Source of the DNA: Zeimonas sp964538505
Lineage (GTDB): Bacteria; Pseudomonadota; Gammaproteobacteria; Burkholderiales; Burkholderiaceae_E
Direction of reading: 5' to 3'
NCBI GenBank assembly: GCA_964538505.1
Contig: CAZIDY010000055.1
Span: 1 to 15,763 of the forward strand
DNA: 15,763 nt
The notes beneath the pieces are model-generated. The model saw nothing but the letters and a program-made list of their open reading frames with translations, was not told the DNA's origin and did no database searches. Shown here piece after piece: positions 14,018 to 15,763 of this stretch. Position 1 is the first letter of the stretch; each line of letters begins with the position of its first letter. The translations under genes and the position numbers were made by a program.

Positions 14018-15067
14018 ATGAACCTGCAGATCGCAATGCTCCTGTCGCAGGACGGTATCACCAACGGCGCGATCTACGCGCTGCTCGCACTCGCGCTCGT
14101 GCTGCTGTTCGCGGTCACCCGCGTCATCTTCATACCGCAGGGCGAGTTCGTCTCGATGGGCGCGCTCACGCTGGCGAGCTTCCAGGCGGGGCGCACACCC
14201 GGAACGCTGTGGCTGCTGGTCGGCGCCGGCATCGCGGTCGCGATCGTCGATGGCTTCCTCGCCTGGCGCAGGTCGCGCGAAGGCACCGGACACGCGCGCG
14301 TGATGTCGATCGTCGGCTGGAATCTCGTCTATCCGGCCATCGCGGCGGCGCTGCTGTTCGCGATCGATCCGGCCGCGCTCGCGCTGCCGCTGCAGATCGC
14401 GCTCGCACTCGCACTGATCGTCCCGCTCGGGCCGATGATCTACCGGCTGGCGTTCCAGCCGATCGCACACGGATCGGTGCTCGTGCTGCTGATCGTCGCG
14501 GTCGCCGTGCATCTGGCGCTGGTCGGCCTGGGCCTGCTCTTCTTCGGTGCCGAAGGCACGCGAACGCCGGCCTTCTCGGACGCGCGCTTCGCGCTCGGCC
14601 CGATCGGCATCAACGGCCAGACGCTGTGGGTGATCGGCGCATCGCTCGCGCTGATCGCCGCGCTCTATGCGTTCTTCGAGCGCACGCTGTACGGAAAGGC
14701 GCTGCGTGCCACCGCGATCAACCGTGCAGGCGCACGACTGATGGGCATCTCCACGGTGCTCGCCGGCAAGCTCTCGTTCGCGCTCGCGGCGCTGATCGGC
14801 GCGCTCTCCGGCGTGCTCGTCGCGCCGATCACGACGATCTACTACGACACCGGTTTTCTGTTCGGCCTGAAGGGCTTCGTCGCCGCGATCGTCGGCGGGC
14901 TCGCGAGCTACCCGCTCGCGGCCGTCGGCGCGCTGCTCGTCGGACTGCTCGAGTCGTTCTCGTCGTTCTGGGCCTCCGCGTACAAGGAGGTGATCGTCTT
15001 CACCGTGATCATCCCGGTACTGCTGTGGCGATCGCTGACGACGCGCAGCACCGGGGACGACGAATGA
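14018..15067 (+). CDS. livH: Second LivH-type ABC transporter permease (paralogue of the one at 6201)
   Basis: A 349-residue inner-membrane permease, closely related to the earlier LivH. Both share SQDGITNGAIYALLALAL-like first helices (SQDG here, TQDG there), the VTRVIF(I/V)PQGEF loop, the extra segment at about 60-138 that makes both longer than standard LivH, FFERTLYGKALRATAINR, and ESFSSFWASA. A 34-base stretch is identical between the two genes (6991-7024 and 14820-14853). The ATG at 14018 aligns with the paralogue's start but has only a weak GGA 10 bases upstream. No binding-protein gene precedes it; a divergent oxidoreductase gene does, so its promoter must lie within that gene or initiation is weak. 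The stop overlaps the next start (ATGA). Substrate unknown. Confidence 0.93.
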   Translation: MNLQIAMLLSQDGITNGAIYALLALALVLLFAVTRVIFIPQGEFVSMGALTLASFQAGRTPGTLWLLVGAGIAVAIVDGFLAWRRSREGTGHARVMSIVGWNLVYPAIAAALLFAIDPAALALPLQIALALALIVPLGPMIYRLAFQPIAHGSVLVLLIVAVAVHLALVGLGLLFFGAEGTRTPAFSDARFALGPIGINGQTLWVIGASLALIAALYAFFERTLYGKALRATAINRAGARLMGISTVLAGKLSFALAALIGALSGVLVAPITTIYYDTGFLFGLKGFVAAIVGGLASYPLAAVGALLVGLLESFSSFWASAYKEVIVFTVIIPVLLWRSLTTRSTGDDE

Positions 15068-15763
15068 GCACGCCGGCGGCCCAGACGCGGGCGGTGCGCA
15101 GCACGCGCGCGATGCCGATGCGCTCGATCGCGCTGGTCGCGTTCGTCGTGCTGCTGGCCGTCGCACCGCTCGTGTTGCCGGACTTCCACGTCACACTGCT
15201 CGACTACATCGGACTGTACGCACTGGTCGCGCTCGGGCTGGTGCTGCTCACCGGCGTCGCCGGCCTGATGTCCTTCGGCCAGGCGGCCTTCGTCGGCATC
15301 GGCGCCTATACGAGCGCATGGCTGACGACGACTTCGTCGCTGCCTTCGTGGCTCGCGTGGACGGGCGGCTCGCCCTGGGTCGGGCTCGTTCTCGGCGTGG
15401 CGCTCACGCTCATCGTCGCGTGGATGCTGGGCGCGCTCACGCTGCGCCTGTCCGGCCACTACCTGCCGCTCGGCACGATCGCCTGGGGCATCAGCCTGTA
15501 CTTCCTGTTCGGCAACTTCGGCTTTCTCGGCGGTCACACCGGCCTCACCGGCATCCCCTCGCTCGAGATCTTCGGTGCGCCGATCCGCGGCGAGCGCGCG
15601 TTCTACTACCTGATCTGGATCGTGGTGCTCGCTGCGATCTGGATCACGCGCAACCTGCTCGACTCGCGCGAAGGACGTGCGATCCGCGCGCTGAAGGGCG
15701 GCGTCGTGATGGCCGAGTCGATGGGCATCGACACCGCCCGCTCGAAGATCGTCGCCTTCCTGA
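15064..15763 (+). CDS. livM: Second LivM-type ABC transporter permease, 3'-truncated by the window end
   Basis: The frame opens at an ATGA overlap with livH and is still open at the last base, giving 233 residues of LivM. After a polar leader (1-20) come a hydrophobic helix (about 21-39), GLVLLTGVAGLMSFGQAAFVGIGAY (58-82), LRLSGHYLPLGTIAWG (127-142), YYLIWIVVLAAIW (181-193) and AESMGIDTAR (217-226). These match the LivM half of the fused protein at 7244. There is a longer hydrophobic insert at about 93-120 than in that paralogue. Whether this copy is also fused to a LivG ATPase domain cannot be seen. With the preceding livH it forms the membrane core of a second importer. Confidence 0.92.
   Translation, partial: MSTPAAQTRAVRSTRAMPMRSIALVAFVVLLAVAPLVLPDFHVTLLDYIGLYALVALGLVLLTGVAGLMSFGQAAFVGIGAYTSAWLTTTSSLPSWLAWTGGSPWVGLVLGVALTLIVAWMLGALTLRLSGHYLPLGTIAWGISLYFLFGNFGFLGGHTGLTGIPSLEIFGAPIRGERAFYYLIWIVVLAAIWITRNLLDSREGRAIRALKGGVVMAESMGIDTARSKIVAFL

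Noticed and set aside
12894..14021. Plus-strand open frame of about 375 codons opposite the oxidoreductase
   Set aside because: No recognisable domain; the minus strand encodes a complete MDR protein with a strong ribosome site.
13992..14036. Longer N-terminus for the oxidoreductase starting at 14036
   Set aside because: The added 15 residues do not match the family, would overlap the livH coding region, and the strong ribosome site points to the ATG at 13991.
13988..15166. Minus-strand open frame opposite the second livH
   Set aside because: Composition dominated by Arg, Asp, Glu and Gln, the usual mirror of a hydrophobic membrane protein gene; no motif.

Overview
The window is GC-rich, densely packed bacterial DNA that reads as a Burkholderiales-type betaproteobacterium. 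The evidence for this is strong G/C bias at third codon positions, a Bug/TctC-type periplasmic receptor (a family greatly expanded in Bordetella, Cupriavidus and relatives), LivHMGF-type transporters and several acyl-CoA enzymes. This assignment is an inference from gene families; no rRNA or other marker gene is present.

Region 1 (1-6060, + strand) is one tightly coupled operon that enters the window already in progress. It runs: the C-terminal part of a molybdenum hydroxylase large subunit, a MoaD-like sulfur carrier, a class III (CaiB/BaiF) CoA-transferase, an octopine/nopaline dehydrogenase-family oxidoreductase, a 3-hydroxyacyl-CoA dehydrogenase, and a periplasmic binding protein of the branched-chain amino acid type. 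Several junctions are 4-bp ATGA or GTGA overlaps. An 85-bp gap between the CoA-transferase and the opine dehydrogenase-like gene holds a 29-codon reading frame that overlaps both neighbours.

Region 2 (6061-6200) is an intergenic element of heptamer repeats in inverted orientation, able to form a long hairpin between the binding-protein gene and the permease genes.

Region 3 (6201-11855, + strand) encodes the rest of the ABC importer: a LivH permease, a LivM-LivG permease/ATPase fusion and a LivF ATPase. It ends with a fused 3-hydroxyacyl-CoA dehydrogenase/enoyl-CoA hydratase whose domain order is the reverse of FadB. Taken together, regions 1-3 look like a catabolic unit: ABC uptake of an organic acid or amino acid derivative, CoA activation by transfer, a molybdenum-dependent hydroxylation or reductive step, and beta-oxidation-like steps. 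The substrate cannot be read from the sequence.

Region 4 (11856-13043) holds an orphan Bug-type receptor gene, then a 151-bp gap with a 40-bp near-perfect palindrome and an 18-bp tandem repeat.

Region 5 (13044-15763) has a quinone oxidoreductase-like MDR gene on the minus strand. Only 26 bp away and divergent from it is a second LivH-LivM pair paralogous to the first; the second LivM is cut by the window end. I see no tRNA, rRNA, CRISPR array, transposase or phage gene.
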